Shown: positions 16,464-28,576, numbered from the stretch's first letter. The stretch: 64,000 nt of DNA from Comamonas testosteroni (GCF_030505195.1 NZ_CP129672.1:2576501-2640500); one strand, 5' to 3'. Made by a program: numbers and translations. Notes: generated from the sequence alone by a model not told the origin.

Positions 16464-17887
16464 TCATGCACTCCTCCTTCTCCAGCGGCACACTCTTTGC
16501 CGAAGACGCCTTACTGCCCACGGGGTGGGCGCGCAACGTCCTGCTGAGCTGGGATGAGAGCGGGCGTCTGGCCGAGGTGCTCACCGATGTAGATCCGCAA
16601 AGCGGCGAGGCCGGCGAGGTCGATACCGCCATCCGCGCCGCTGGTCCGGTGATCCCCGGCATGCCCAATCTGCACTCGCATGCTTTCCAGCGCGCCTTCG
16701 GCGGGCTGACCGAGTTCCGCGGCCAGGCGCAGGACAGCTTCTGGAGCTGGCGCAAGCTGATGTACGGCTTTGCCAACCGCATGACGCCCGAGGCGCTGGA
16801 GGCGATTGCGACCTGGCTGTACCTGGAGATGCTGGAGGCCGGCTACACCTCGGTGTGCGAGTTCCACTATGTGCACCATGATGTGGGCGGCAAGCCCTAT
16901 GCCAACGATGCCAGCCTGTCCCTGGCGCTGCTGCGTGCGGCGCAGAAGACGGGCATCGGCATGACCTTGCTGCCCGTGCTCTATCAGACCAGCGGCTTCG
17001 GGGGGCTGCCGCCTCGCGAGGATCAGGCCCGCTTCATTCGCAGCACGGACAATATGCTCTGCCTGCTGCAGCAACTGGAGCCCGCGACCAGGGCGCAGCA
17101 GGCCGCTCTGGGCCTGGCTCCGCACTCGCTGCGGGCCGTGCCCCCGGACAGCCTGAAAACCGCGCTCGCGGGCCTGCATGCCATGCTGCCCAAGGCGGTC
17201 GTGCACATCCATATCGCCGAGCAGACCCAGGAGGTGGATGACTGCCTGGCCTGGAGCGGTCAGCGCCCCGTGCAATGGCTGCTCGAGCATGCGCCTGTCG
17301 ATGCGCGCTGGTGCCTGATCCATGCCACGCACATGACCCCCGAGGAATATGCAGGCGCGGCCCGCAGCGCTGCCGTGGCCGGCATCTGCCCCACCACCGA
17401 AGCCAATCTCGGCGACGGCATCTTCGACATGCCGGCGTGGCTCAGGCATGGCGGCCGCTGGGGCATTGGCTCGGACAGCCACGCCACGGTCAATGCGGCC
17501 GAAGAGCTGCTGATGCTCGAATACAGCCAGCGCCTGAGCTTGCGTCAGCGCAATGTGCTTGGCGGCGGCACCCAGCCCCAGGTGGCGACCTCCATGACCT
17601 TGCAGGCGGTGGCCGGCGGTGCCCAGGCCTCGGGCCGTGCCATTGCCGGTCTGGCCGTGGGCCAGCAGGCCGACTTCGTGGTGCTCGATGCCCGGCATGT
17701 GGCCCTCAACGGTCTGCCGGCCGACAGCGGCCATGCGGCCCATGTGTTTGCCAGCCATCGCACTTCGGCCATTGCCGAAGTCTGGGTTCGCGGCCAGCAG
17801 CGTGTGCAGGCCGGCCGCCATGCGCTGCACGAGGTTGCGCAACAGGGTTTTGTCCAGGCCCGCAAGGCATTGCTGCAAGGCGCCTGA
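16460..17887 (+). CDS. hutF: Formimidoylglutamate deiminase
   Basis: Removes the imino group of N-formimino-glutamate as ammonia to give N-formylglutamate. The amidohydrolase has the metal-binding MPNLHSHAFQRAFGG (His72, His74), HIHIAEQTQEVDDC, LIHATHMTPEE and GSDSHATVNAAEE. Two nearby starts are possible: ATG 16460, which overlaps the MFS stop as ATGA, and ATG 16466; the first is taken (475 residues, slightly longer than usual). The frame also stays open far upstream, but only over the MFS gene. With hutG following, this organism uses the two-step HutF/HutG route rather than formamide release. Confidence 0.94.
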   Translation: MIMHSSFSSGTLFAEDALLPTGWARNVLLSWDESGRLAEVLTDVDPQSGEAGEVDTAIRAAGPVIPGMPNLHSHAFQRAFGGLTEFRGQAQDSFWSWRKLMYGFANRMTPEALEAIATWLYLEMLEAGYTSVCEFHYVHHDVGGKPYANDASLSLALLRAAQKTGIGMTLLPVLYQTSGFGGLPPREDQARFIRSTDNMLCLLQQLEPATRAQQAALGLAPHSLRAVPPDSLKTALAGLHAMLPKAVVHIHIAEQTQEVDDCLAWSGQRPVQWLLEHAPVDARWCLIHATHMTPEEYAGAARSAAVAGICPTTEANLGDGIFDMPAWLRHGGRWGIGSDSHATVNAAEELLMLEYSQRLSLRQRNVLGGGTQPQVATSMTLQAVAGGAQASGRAIAGLAVGQQADFVVLDARHVALNGLPADSGHAAHVFASHRTSAIAEVWVRGQQRVQAGRHALHEVAQQGFVQARKALLQGA

Positions 17888-17929
17888 GCGCGGCTTGCCA
17901 TCAGATTTTTGACACAAGAGAGACGCTCC

Positions 17930-18745
17930 ATGAGCCAAGCCATCGCCCCCTTTGTCTTTCACCAGGGTACGGCACCGCTGCTGATTTCCATGCCGCATAC
18001 CGGCACCCATGTGCCGGCCGACATTGCGGCCCGGCTCACGCCCGAAGGGCGCGAAGTCCACGACACCGACTGGCACATGCCGCAGCTCTACGACTTCGCC
18101 AAGGCACTGGGCGCATCCATGTTGGTCGCCACGCATTCGCGCTATGTCATCGACCTGAACCGTCCGCCCGATGGTGCCAGCCTCTATCCGGGCCAGAGCG
18201 TGACCGGGCTGTGCCCGGTTGACGGCTTCGACAGCAAGCCCCTGTATGCCAGCAAGGACCTGGAGCCCGACGAGGCGGAAGTCGCCCGCCGCCGCGAGCT
18301 TTACTGGCAGCCCTATCACGCGCAGCTGCGCGCCGAGCTCGATCGCATCAAGAGCCAGCATGGCGTGGCCATGCTGTGGGATGCCCACAGCATCCGCTCG
18401 GTGCTGCCGCGCTTTTTCGAGGGCAAGCTGCCCGACCTGAACCTGGGCACCGCCGACGGCAAGAGCTGCGCGCCGGCACTGGCCCAGCAACTGCTGGACA
18501 TCGCGCAGCAGGCACCGGGCCACACCAGCGTGCTCAATGGCCGCTTCAAGGGCGGCTTCATCACGCGCAACTATGGCCAGCCGGAGCAGGGCTTTCATGC
18601 CGTGCAGCTGGAGATGACGCAGTCCAGCTATATGCAGGAGCAGATGCCGTTTGACTACCTGCCCGAGGTCGCGGCGCGCATCCAGCCCACCATGCAGCGT
18701 TTGCTGCAGGCTGCTCTGGCCTTCGCCCAAGCCAGCGGCCGCTGA
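17930..18745 (+). CDS. hutG: N-formylglutamate deformylase (amidohydrolase)
   Basis: Splits N-formyl-L-glutamate into formate and glutamate, the last step. The 271-residue protein has ISMPHTGTHVP (about 18-28), HDTDWHMPQLYDFAKALGAS, THSRYVIDLNRPPDGASLYPGQ, DAHSIRSVLPRFFEGKLPDLNLGT and GGFITRNYGQP, all hallmarks of the FGase family. The ATG at 17930 is preceded by AAGAGAGA; a TTG at 17909 is in frame but has no ribosome site. It is the final gene of the hut operon; soxR converges on it with a 7-base gap and no obvious terminator between them. Confidence 0.94.
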   Translation: MSQAIAPFVFHQGTAPLLISMPHTGTHVPADIAARLTPEGREVHDTDWHMPQLYDFAKALGASMLVATHSRYVIDLNRPPDGASLYPGQSVTGLCPVDGFDSKPLYASKDLEPDEAEVARRRELYWQPYHAQLRAELDRIKSQHGVAMLWDAHSIRSVLPRFFEGKLPDLNLGTADGKSCAPALAQQLLDIAQQAPGHTSVLNGRFKGGFITRNYGQPEQGFHAVQLEMTQSSYMQEQMPFDYLPEVAARIQPTMQRLLQAALAFAQASGR

Positions 18746-18752
18746 GCCGAGA

Positions 18753-19223
18753 CTAGTGGCCTTCGGCCTGCAGCTCGTCGCCTAGCCAGCGGCGCGGCCC
18801 CGGGCCGCCGCGCTGGCATTGGTCGCCGGGGTTGTACATGCTGCAGACCTTGAGCGACAGGCAGCCACAGCCTATGCACTGGTTCAAGCTGTCGCGCAGA
18901 CGCTGCAATTCGTCGATGCGCTCGTCCAGCCGCTGCTGCCAGATGCGCGACATCTTCTGCCAGTCGCCGCCCGTGGGCACATGCCGCGTCGGCAGCCGCG
19001 CCAGCTGCGCGGCAATCTCCTCCAGCGTGAACCCCACGCGCTGCGCAAACACGATGTAGGCGATGCGCCGCAGGCCCGAGCGGTGGTAGCGCCGCCTTCC
19101 GCCGCTGCTGCGCACCGATTCGATCAGACCCAGTGACTCGTAAAAGCGCAGCGCCGATGCGTTGACGCCGCTGCGCTGTGCGAAGTCGCTGATGCTCATC
19201 AGCGGATCATCCTCAATTTTCAT
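18753..19223 (-). CDS. soxR: Redox-sensitive MerR-family activator SoxR
   Basis: A 156-residue SoxR. The MerR helix-turn-helix is at 9-50 (ISDFAQRSGVNASALRFYES, SSGGRRRYHRSG), followed by a dimerisation helix and the 2Fe-2S motif CIGCGCLSLKVC with Cys116, 119, 121 and 127 (CX2CXCX5C). Oxidation of the cluster by redox-cycling compounds turns it into an activator. No soxS is present. As is typical outside enterics, it probably acts directly on an efflux operon, here the divergent RND pump, whose promoter carries a palindrome in a 19-base spacer. Start ATG at 19223 gives MKIEDDPLMSIS; a later ATG at residue 9 is also possible. Confidence 0.94.
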   Translation of the reverse strand: MKIEDDPLMSISDFAQRSGVNASALRFYESLGLIESVRSSGGRRRYHRSGLRRIAYIVFAQRVGFTLEEIAAQLARLPTRHVPTGGDWQKMSRIWQQRLDERIDELQRLRDSLNQCIGCGCLSLKVCSMYNPGDQCQRGGPGPRRWLGDELQAEGH

Positions 19224-19241
19224 GATGTCTTTCTCCGGGGC

Positions 19242-19272
19242 TTGACTTAAAGTTCACTTGAACTTGAAGAAT
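19242..19272 (+). promoter_or_regulatory. SoxR-type promoter of the RND efflux operon
   Basis: TTGACT (19242-19247) and a weak -10 AAGAAT (19267-19272) are separated by 19 bases, the over-long spacer typical of MerR/SoxR-activated promoters. The spacer holds the inverted repeat AAGTTCA-N2-TGAACTT (19250-19265), close to the E. coli SoxR box core CAAGTTAACTTG. It lies 27 bases upstream of the divergent soxR start, so SoxR could also control itself. Binding is inferred from layout. Confidence 0.75.
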
Positions 19273-19339
19273 GCCGCCATTGTGATCGATAGCCGGTGGA
19301 GCCGCAATCAACGGCCCATTCGCTGGCCGGAGTTCTTCT

Positions 19340-19440
19340 GATATTCATAGCTGTATCCGATTGATGAAAAACGATTTCAGATAGTTTTGTGTCTGAAGTC
19401 GTTTGTTAGAAAGCGATAGCAGCTATCTTTATTGAATATC
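19340..19440. repeat. Long palindromic intergenic element, copy A2
   Basis: Outer arms GATATTCA and TGAATATC enclose TAGCT/AGCTA and an inner stem of CGATTTCAGA (19372-19381) with TCTGAAGTCG (19392-19401). The right half, CTGAA..GTTTG.TAG.AAGCGATAG, closely matches the right half of the element at 56824-56927. It sits in the leader between the SoxR-type promoter and the adaptor gene, so it would be transcribed and could fold. Confidence 0.75.
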
Positions 19441-19564
19441 CCCCGGCGGCCTGCCAATGCTTTTCACAAGCCTGGCTGCTCCTGCACCTTATCGGCAGAT
19501 GCGGCCGTTCCGTCAGGCCTGCTGCCGCCAGCAGGGCGGGCGCATTCATTCAGGGAGAGTCCAT

Positions 19565-20755
19565 ATGTCAGTCCACTCCACGCCGCCGCTGCGGCCCTTG
19601 CTGCTGGCCGGCGGCCTCGCGGCGCTGGCCCTTTTGTCCGGCTGCGGCCGTCCCGGCGCGGGCGATGCCCATGCCGGCAACGGCCCGCCGCCCGCGCCCG
19701 AGGTGCAGGTGGCCGATGTCGCCTTGCAGGCCATACGTCCCTGGGACGAGTTCAACGGCCGCATCGAGGCCGTGGAGTCGGTGCAGCTGCGCTCGCGCGT
19801 GTCGGGCTATATCGAGCGTATCGCCTTCGCCGAGGGCCAGGAGGTGAAGAAGGGCCAGCTGCTGTTCGTGATCGACCAGCGGCCCTATCGCGCAGCCCTG
19901 GCCAGCGCCCAGGCCCAGCTCGAACGCGCGCGTGCCGCTGCCGGGCTGGCGCAGACGCAGGACCAGCGCGCGCGCCAGCTGGTGGCCGAGAATGCGGTCT
20001 CGCGCGAGGAGGCCGACACGCGCTCCGCAACGCTGGCCCAGGCCACGGCTCAGGTGCGTGCGGCCGAGGCCGAGCTGGCCACCGCGCGGTTGCAGCTGGA
20101 CTTCACCGAGGTGCGCGCGCCCATCACGGGCCGTGCCAGCCGCGCCCTGCTCACCGTGGGCAATATGGCGCAGGCCGACCAGAGCGTGCTGACCACCCTG
20201 GTCTCGCAGGACCCGGTGTATGTCTACTTCGATGCCGACGAGCACAGCTTTCTGCGCTACCAGAAGTCAGGTCTGGCCGGTCAGGGCCGCGCGGTGCGCA
20301 TCGCCCTGGTCGGCGACAGCGGCTTCGCCCATACCGGCACGCTGGACTTCAGCGACAACCAGCTGCAGCCGGGCACGGGCACCATGCGCCTGCGCGCGCG
20401 TCTGGCCAACCCCGAGCGGACGCTGACGCCGGGCCTGTTCGCACGCGTGCAGATGCAAAGCGGCCCGCAGCGGCAGGGGGCCGAGCCCCAGGCCCTGCTG
20501 ATCGACGACAAGGCCGTGCTCACCGACCAGGATCGCAAGTACGTCTATGTGGTGGGCGAAGGCAATCTGGCCGAGCGTCGCGACCTCACGCTGGGTCGCA
20601 TGGTCGATGGCCGGCGCCTGGTGGAAAAGGGACTGGCCGCGGGTGACCGGCTGGTGGTGGGCGGCGTGCAGCGCATCTACTACCCCGGCATGCCCGTCAA
20701 TCCCAGGCCGGTGGCGGCTGCGGCCGTGCCGCCCGTGCCCGCCGCTGCGCAGTAA
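19565..20755 (+). CDS. RND efflux periplasmic adaptor (HlyD/MexA family lipoprotein)
   Basis: Membrane fusion protein of 396 residues linking the inner-membrane pump to the outer-membrane channel. It begins with a lipoprotein signal ending LLSGC (Cys27), then shows the barrel-sandwich start VQLRSRVSGYIERIAFAEGQEVKKGQLLFVIDQRPY, a long alpha-hairpin rich in Ala/Gln/Glu, and FTEVRAPITGRAS for the second half-lipoyl. The ATG at 19565 has AGGGAGAG seven bases before it; the open frame further upstream has no ribosome site. First gene of the pump operon, 11 bases before the transporter gene. Confidence 0.93.
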   Translation: MSVHSTPPLRPLLLAGGLAALALLSGCGRPGAGDAHAGNGPPPAPEVQVADVALQAIRPWDEFNGRIEAVESVQLRSRVSGYIERIAFAEGQEVKKGQLLFVIDQRPYRAALASAQAQLERARAAAGLAQTQDQRARQLVAENAVSREEADTRSATLAQATAQVRAAEAELATARLQLDFTEVRAPITGRASRALLTVGNMAQADQSVLTTLVSQDPVYVYFDADEHSFLRYQKSGLAGQGRAVRIALVGDSGFAHTGTLDFSDNQLQPGTGTMRLRARLANPERTLTPGLFARVQMQSGPQRQGAEPQALLIDDKAVLTDQDRKYVYVVGEGNLAERRDLTLGRMVDGRRLVEKGLAAGDRLVVGGVQRIYYPGMPVNPRPVAAAAVPPVPAAAQ

Positions 20756-20766
20756 GGGGGAGTGCC

Positions 20767-23953
<3,187 letters not shown>

Positions 23954-23961
<8 letters not shown>

Positions 23962-25426
23962 GATCCGCAAACCCTTGCGCCGGCATGCGCTGGCATGTGC
24001 CGTGGCGGGCCTCTCGGCCCTGCTCGCAGGCTGCGCCGTCGGCCCCGACTTCCGCGCGCCCGAGCTGCCCGCTGCCGGCGCGCAGTTCGCGCGGGCCGAG
24101 CCGTCCGCAGTCCCGCAGCAGGCATCCCCCGAGACCGGCTTCGATGCCGCGTTCTGGCGTCAGTTCCAGGATGAGCAACTGACGCAGCTGGTCGAGCAGG
24201 CCCTGCGGGCCAACCAGGAGCTGCGCGGTGCGCTGGCGCGGCTGGATGCGGCCCAGGCCCTGCTGCGCGAAAGCCGTTTTGATCAGCTGCCCACGCTCAC
24301 CGTGTCGGGCCAGGCGCTGCAGCAAAGACGCGGCGAAAGCCAGGCACCAAGCGGGCCGCGCAGCCAGCGCAGCTACAGCGCCGGCATCAACGCGAGCTGG
24401 GAGCTGGACCTGTTCGGTCGCGTGCGCCGCAGCATCGAGGCCGGCAGCGCCGACCTGCGCGCCAGCGCTGCCGATCTGGCTGCGCTGCAGGTGGCCATTG
24501 CGGCCCAGGTCGCGACCAGCTATGCCGATCTGCGAGGCTGGCAGCAGCGTCTGCATCTGGCCGAGGCCAATGCCGCCAATCAGCAGGACACACTGCGCCT
24601 GGTGCAACTGCGGCTGGCGCATGGCAGCTCCGCCGAGTTCGATCTGGCGCGCGCCCAGGCGCAGCTGGAGACCACGCGCTCGCGCATTCCGGCGCTGCAG
24701 GCTCAGATCGCCGTGGCTCAGCACCGGCTGGCCGTGCTCACCGGCCAGGTGCCCGAGGCGCTGATCGCAGCGCTGGACGCGCCGGCCGCGTTGCCACAGT
24801 TGCCCGAGACCATCGCTCCCGGCACGCCCGCCGAGCTGCTGCGCCGTCGCCCCGATGTGGCCGCCGCCGAGGCGCGTCTGCATGCCGCCACGGCGCGGGT
24901 GGGCGTGGCCACGGCCGACCTGTTCCCGCGCCTGTCGCTGGGCGGTCTGCTGGGCAGCTCTGCCCTTGGCGCGGGCGCGCTGTTCGAGGCCGGCAGCGCC
25001 AGCCGCAGCGTGTTCCTGGGTGTGGACTGGTCTTTTCTCGACGTGGGCCGCGTGCGCGCGCGCATCGCTGCCAGCGAAGCCGGTGCCCAGGCCGCGCTGG
25101 CCCACTACCAGCAAAGCGTGCTGCTGGCGCTGGAGGACACCGAAAGCGCCCTGGTGGGTCTGGCGCGCACCCGCACCGAGGACGCCCATCTGGCCCAGGC
25201 TGCCGAGCAGCGTGCACGCGCCGAGCAGCTCGCGCAGCGCCGCTACCGCCTGGGCAGCGTGGGCCTGTACGAGGTGCTGGACGCGCAGCGAGATCTCTAT
25301 GCGGCCCAGGACGCGGCCGCCGATAGCCGCGCGCGCGGCCTGCGTGCCGCCGTGGCGCTGTATCAGGCGCTGGCTGGCGGCTGGGTGGGGCCGCCACCGG
25401 CCAAGCCTATGATGGCGTTGCAATGA
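23954..25426 (+). CDS. Outer-membrane efflux factor, NodT/OprM family lipoprotein
   Basis: A 490-residue TolC-like channel subunit. The lipoprotein signal ends LLAGC (Cys27) followed by AVGPDFRAPELP, a standard OprM-family start. Two OEP repeats of long helices follow, with SWELDLFGRVRRSIEAG, PAELLRRRPDVAAAEARLHAATARVGVATADLFPRLSL, and a C-terminal RYRLGSVGLYEVLDAQRDLYAAQDA. The start codon lies inside the end of the pump gene (8-base overlap) and its own stop overlaps alkB (ATGA), so four genes are translationally chained. Confidence 0.94.
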
Positions 25427-26097
25427 CGCTTTCGCTGTTTCCTGTCGACCCCTTGCCCGCCGAAATCATTGATGACGGCGCCGTGCTGCTGCGCGGCTTT
25501 GCGGCAGCCGAGGAGCAGCGCTGGGTGGCCGAGGTGACGGCCTTGCAGGCGCGGGCCGCATTTCGCACCATGCAGGTGCCCGGGGGCAAGTTCATGTCGG
25601 TGGCGATCAGCAACGCCGGCGGCTGGGGCTGGATTTCGGATCTGCGGGGCTACCGCTACAGCGCCGTCGATCCGCAGACCGGCAAGCCCTGGCCTGCCAT
25701 CCCGGCTTTTCTGGGCGAGCAGGCGGCCGGGGCTGCGGCGCTGGCCGGCTATCCGGGTTTTGCGCCCGATGCCTGCCTGATCAACCGCTATCAGCCGGGC
25801 GCGCGCATGGGCTTGCACCGCGACCAGGACGAGAGCGACTTTGCTGCGCCCATAGTCTCGGTCTCGCTGGGCCTGGCTTGCAGCTTTCTCTGGGGCGGGC
25901 TGACGCGCCAGAGTCCCACCCGGCGCCTGGCGCTCACCCATGGCGATGTGCTGGTCTGGGGCGGGCCCTCGCGCCTGGTGTTTCATGGTGTCGCCCCGCT
26001 CAAGCCGGGCCAGCACCCGCTGCTTGGCCATGAGCGCTGGAATCTGACGTTCCGCATGGCCAAGGCTCGCTACCCGGCAGGCCTGCCATCGGAATAG
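25423..26097 (+). CDS. alkB: AlkB-type DNA oxidative demethylase
   Basis: Fe(II)/2-oxoglutarate dioxygenase that directly repairs 1-methyladenine and 3-methylcytosine. The 224-residue protein matches E. coli AlkB in length and motifs: NRYQPGARMGLHRDQDE gives the metal ligands His132 and Asp134, RLVFHGV gives His188, and RWNLTFR carries the 2-oxoglutarate Arg211. The start ATG overlaps the stop of the outer-membrane factor gene (ATGA), so it is translated with the RND efflux operon. alkB usually accompanies ada or stands alone. No separate promoter is visible. Confidence 0.93.
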   Translation: MTLSLFPVDPLPAEIIDDGAVLLRGFAAAEEQRWVAEVTALQARAAFRTMQVPGGKFMSVAISNAGGWGWISDLRGYRYSAVDPQTGKPWPAIPAFLGEQAAGAAALAGYPGFAPDACLINRYQPGARMGLHRDQDESDFAAPIVSVSLGLACSFLWGGLTRQSPTRRLALTHGDVLVWGGPSRLVFHGVAPLKPGQHPLLGHERWNLTFRMAKARYPAGLPSE

Positions 26098-26163
26098 GCG
26101 CTGGCAGCAGGGCAATGCCCGGCTGCCCGGCAAAGCCTGCCAGCTTTCCTACAATGGCGGTCT

Positions 26164-27240
26164 ATGAGCCAGTCGCACCCCACCCCCGCCTACACCCGAG
26201 CCCAGGAGCTGCCCGCAACGCTTGTCAAGCGCCTCGTCATTCTTGACGGCGCCATGGGCACCATGATTCAGCGTTTCAAGCTGGGCGAGGCTCAGTATCG
26301 CGGCGAAGGCTATGCCGGTGCCGACGGTGCGGGCGAGCGCTTCAAGGACTTCGCCCATGACGTCAAGGGCAACAACGAGCTGCTGTCGCTGACCCGTCCC
26401 GACGTGATTGGCGACATCCATGAGAAATACCTGGCTGCCGGCGCCGATCTGATCGAGACCAACACCTTTGGTGCGACCACGATTGCGCAGGAGGACTATC
26501 ACATGGCTGATCTGGCCTATGAGATGAACCTCAAGAGCGCCCAGCTCGCGCGTGCGGCCTGCGACAAGTACAGCACGCCCGATCACAAGCGCTATGTGGC
26601 CGGCGCCCTGGGCCCCACGCCCAAGACGGCCTCCATCAGCCCCGATGTGAACGACCCTGCCGCGCGCAACATCACCTTCGAGCAGCTGCGCCAGGCCTAT
26701 CTGGAGCAGACGCTGGCGCTGATTGAAGGCGGTGCCGACGTGATCCTGGTCGAGACCATCTTCGACACCCTCAACGCCAAGGCCGCGCTGTTTGCCGTGG
26801 ACGAGGCCTTCGAGCAGACCGGCGAGCGCCTGCCCATCATGATCAGCGGCACGGTGACCGATGCCTCGGGCCGCATTCTGAGCGGACAGACCGTGACGGC
26901 CTTCTGGCACAGCGTGCGCCATAGCAACCCGCTGTCCGTGGGCCTGAACTGCGCGCTGGGCGCCACGCTGATGCGTCCCTATGTGCAGGAGCTGGCCAAG
27001 GCGGCTCCCGACACCTTCATCAGCTGCTACCCCAATGCCGGCCTGCCCAACCCCATGAGCGACACCGGCTTTGACGAAACGCCCGAGATCACCAGCCGTC
27101 TGGTGCACGAGTTTGCGGCCGAAGGTCTGGTCAATATCGTGGGCGGCTGCTGCGGCACCACACCCGACCATATCGGTGCCATTGCCAAGGCCGTGCAGGC
27201 CACGACCACACGCAAGCTGTTCTACCCGGCAGAAGCCTGA
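26164..27240 (+). CDS. metH: Methionine synthase homocysteine-binding module (split MetH, N-terminal part)
   Basis: A 358-residue protein covering only the homocysteine S-methyltransferase domain of cobalamin-dependent methionine synthase. It has [12 protein letters not shown] at the start, [30 protein letters not shown], and zinc ligands Cys263 (GLNCALG), Cys329 and Cys330 ([11 protein letters not shown]). The folate, cobalamin and reactivation domains of full MetH (about 1200 residues) are absent, and a clean stop follows FYPAEA. From memory, Burkholderiales often carry MetH as two genes; the cobalamin-binding partner is not downstream here or elsewhere in the window. A TACAAT box lies just upstream of the ATG. 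Confidence 0.9.
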   Translation: MSQSHPTPAYTRAQELPATLVKRLVILDGAMGTMIQRFKLGEAQYRGEGYAGADGAGERFKDFAHDVKGNNELLSLTRPDVIGDIHEKYLAAGADLIETNTFGATTIAQEDYHMADLAYEMNLKSAQLARAACDKYSTPDHKRYVAGALGPTPKTASISPDVNDPAARNITFEQLRQAYLEQTLALIEGGADVILVETIFDTLNAKAALFAVDEAFEQTGERLPIMISGTVTDASGRILSGQTVTAFWHSVRHSNPLSVGLNCALGATLMRPYVQELAKAAPDTFISCYPNAGLPNPMSDTGFDETPEITSRLVHEFAAEGLVNIVGGCCGTTPDHIGAIAKAVQATTTRKLFYPAEA

Positions 27241-27430
27241 TTCCGCCCGCAATGGTTCGCCCCCGGCCCGCGCTTGTGGTTGCAGGCGTGAACCATGCGG
27301 CTCCGGCACGACCTGGGCAGCCCTGGTGCTGGAGCCACAAGCGCTGGCAGCTCTTTTTCCGATGCTCTTATCCGCAGGGGCGGGCACAATGGCCTGGTTC
27401 CGGCTTTGCTGCCCCGCCACCGACGACCGC

Positions 27431-28576
27431 ATGACTGCACCACTGCAACCCGTTGCCCCCGTACTGCCCGTGTCCGTGCCCACGGCTCAGGCGGCTGCGC
27501 AGGCCGGCAATGTGGCAGCGGCCACTGTCTCAGACCTTCCCGCAGCGCAGCAACTGCCTGCCGCTCAGGCGGTGCCCCCGGCGACCAGCATGGTGCAGTG
27601 GTCGCCGCAAACCTTGCAGAACCTCAAGCTCCAGGCCTTTGAGCATCTGATTGCTCAGCTGGCCCTGCAGGTGCAAGCGCAGCCCGGTGCGCCTGCGGCG
27701 AGCTGGCCCAGTCAGGGCCTGCCAGCGGCCGTGCAGCAGTTTGTGCAAAACCTGCTCGCGCAGGTTCAGGTCAGCCTTCAGAGACAGGCCCAGCCCTTGC
27801 AACTGCTGGCCGGCCAACAGGGGTCGGTTGCGCTGATGCAGGCCTTGGCGCAGGCTGCGGCGTCTGGCGCACAGCCGCCCAGCTCGGCTTTGCAGACGGC
27901 GGCGGCCCTGTCGCCCACGGCGGCCGTGGCGCTGGAGCAGGCGCAGCAGGGCATGGCGGCAGCACCTGCAGGTGGCGCTGCCGCACCGCGTCTGCCCCAG
28001 CTGCAGAACTGGCTGGTGCAGCAAGGCACGCTGGTCACGCCGCAAGGCGAGCGCAGCTTTTCCCTGACACTGCAGGTGCCCGCCGCCTGGGCGCAGGCTG
28101 TGGGCGCGCCAAGCATCCCGGCAGCCCAGGCGCCGGGGACGGCCCTGCGCCTGCCCATGGCGGATCCGGGTGTCCTGAGCAGCGGCCCTCTGGCGCTGGT
28201 GGTGCAGCCGCAGTCATCGGCGGCGACCAGCACGCTTGCCACCAGCGCATTGCTGTGGCTGGAGCTGCAGCCCGTCACGGCGATCGCGGCTCAGGCGACG
28301 CCGGCACAGATGGCCGCTCTGCCCCTGGCCCTGCCCGCGCCGGCGCTGGCGCAGGAAGTGCAGCAGTTGCTGCAGAACAAGTCCGATCCCTGGCTGATGA
28401 TGGCTGCGGCCCAGGCTGCCAATGCCCTGCCTGTGCCGCGCCGCAGCAGCGAGCACCGCTCGCATCTATGCATGACCGAAGGCTGTCAGTACCAGGGGCT
28501 GGCACCTTGCGCCCAGCCGTTTTGCAGCGAGATGAATCGCATCTGGGCCACCTCCGGCGTGGCGCGCAGCGGCTGA
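27431..28576 (+). CDS. Ala/Gln/Pro-rich protein, FliK (hook-length control)-like
   Basis: I do not firmly recognise this 381-residue protein. It is low-complexity, rich in Ala, Gln, Pro and Leu. A central piece (SFSLTLQVPAAWAQA) and two stretches (GPLALVVQPQSS, LLWLELQPV) resemble the hydrophobic core seen in FliK C-terminal domains. The last about 40 residues differ: MTEGCQYQGLAPCAQPFC gives four spaced Cys (CX4C or similar twice) that could bind metal, then SEMNRIWATSG. No signal peptide is evident. The ATG at 27431 is chosen because earlier codons of the open frame overlap metH. No flagellar genes are nearby, so the FliK assignment is only a resemblance. Confidence 0.6.
   Translation: MTAPLQPVAPVLPVSVPTAQAAAQAGNVAAATVSDLPAAQQLPAAQAVPPATSMVQWSPQTLQNLKLQAFEHLIAQLALQVQAQPGAPAASWPSQGLPAAVQQFVQNLLAQVQVSLQRQAQPLQLLAGQQGSVALMQALAQAAASGAQPPSSALQTAAALSPTAAVALEQAQQGMAAAPAGGAAAPRLPQLQNWLVQQGTLVTPQGERSFSLTLQVPAAWAQAVGAPSIPAAQAPGTALRLPMADPGVLSSGPLALVVQPQSSAATSTLATSALLWLELQPVTAIAAQATPAQMAALPLALPAPALAQEVQQLLQNKSDPWLMMAAAQAANALPVPRRSSEHRSHLCMTEGCQYQGLAPCAQPFCSEMNRIWATSGVARSG

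Noticed and set aside
26098..26163. Possible SAH or cobalamin riboswitch upstream of metH
   Set aside because: Only 66 bases with a small GC hairpin; none of the conserved riboswitch core sequences could be seen.
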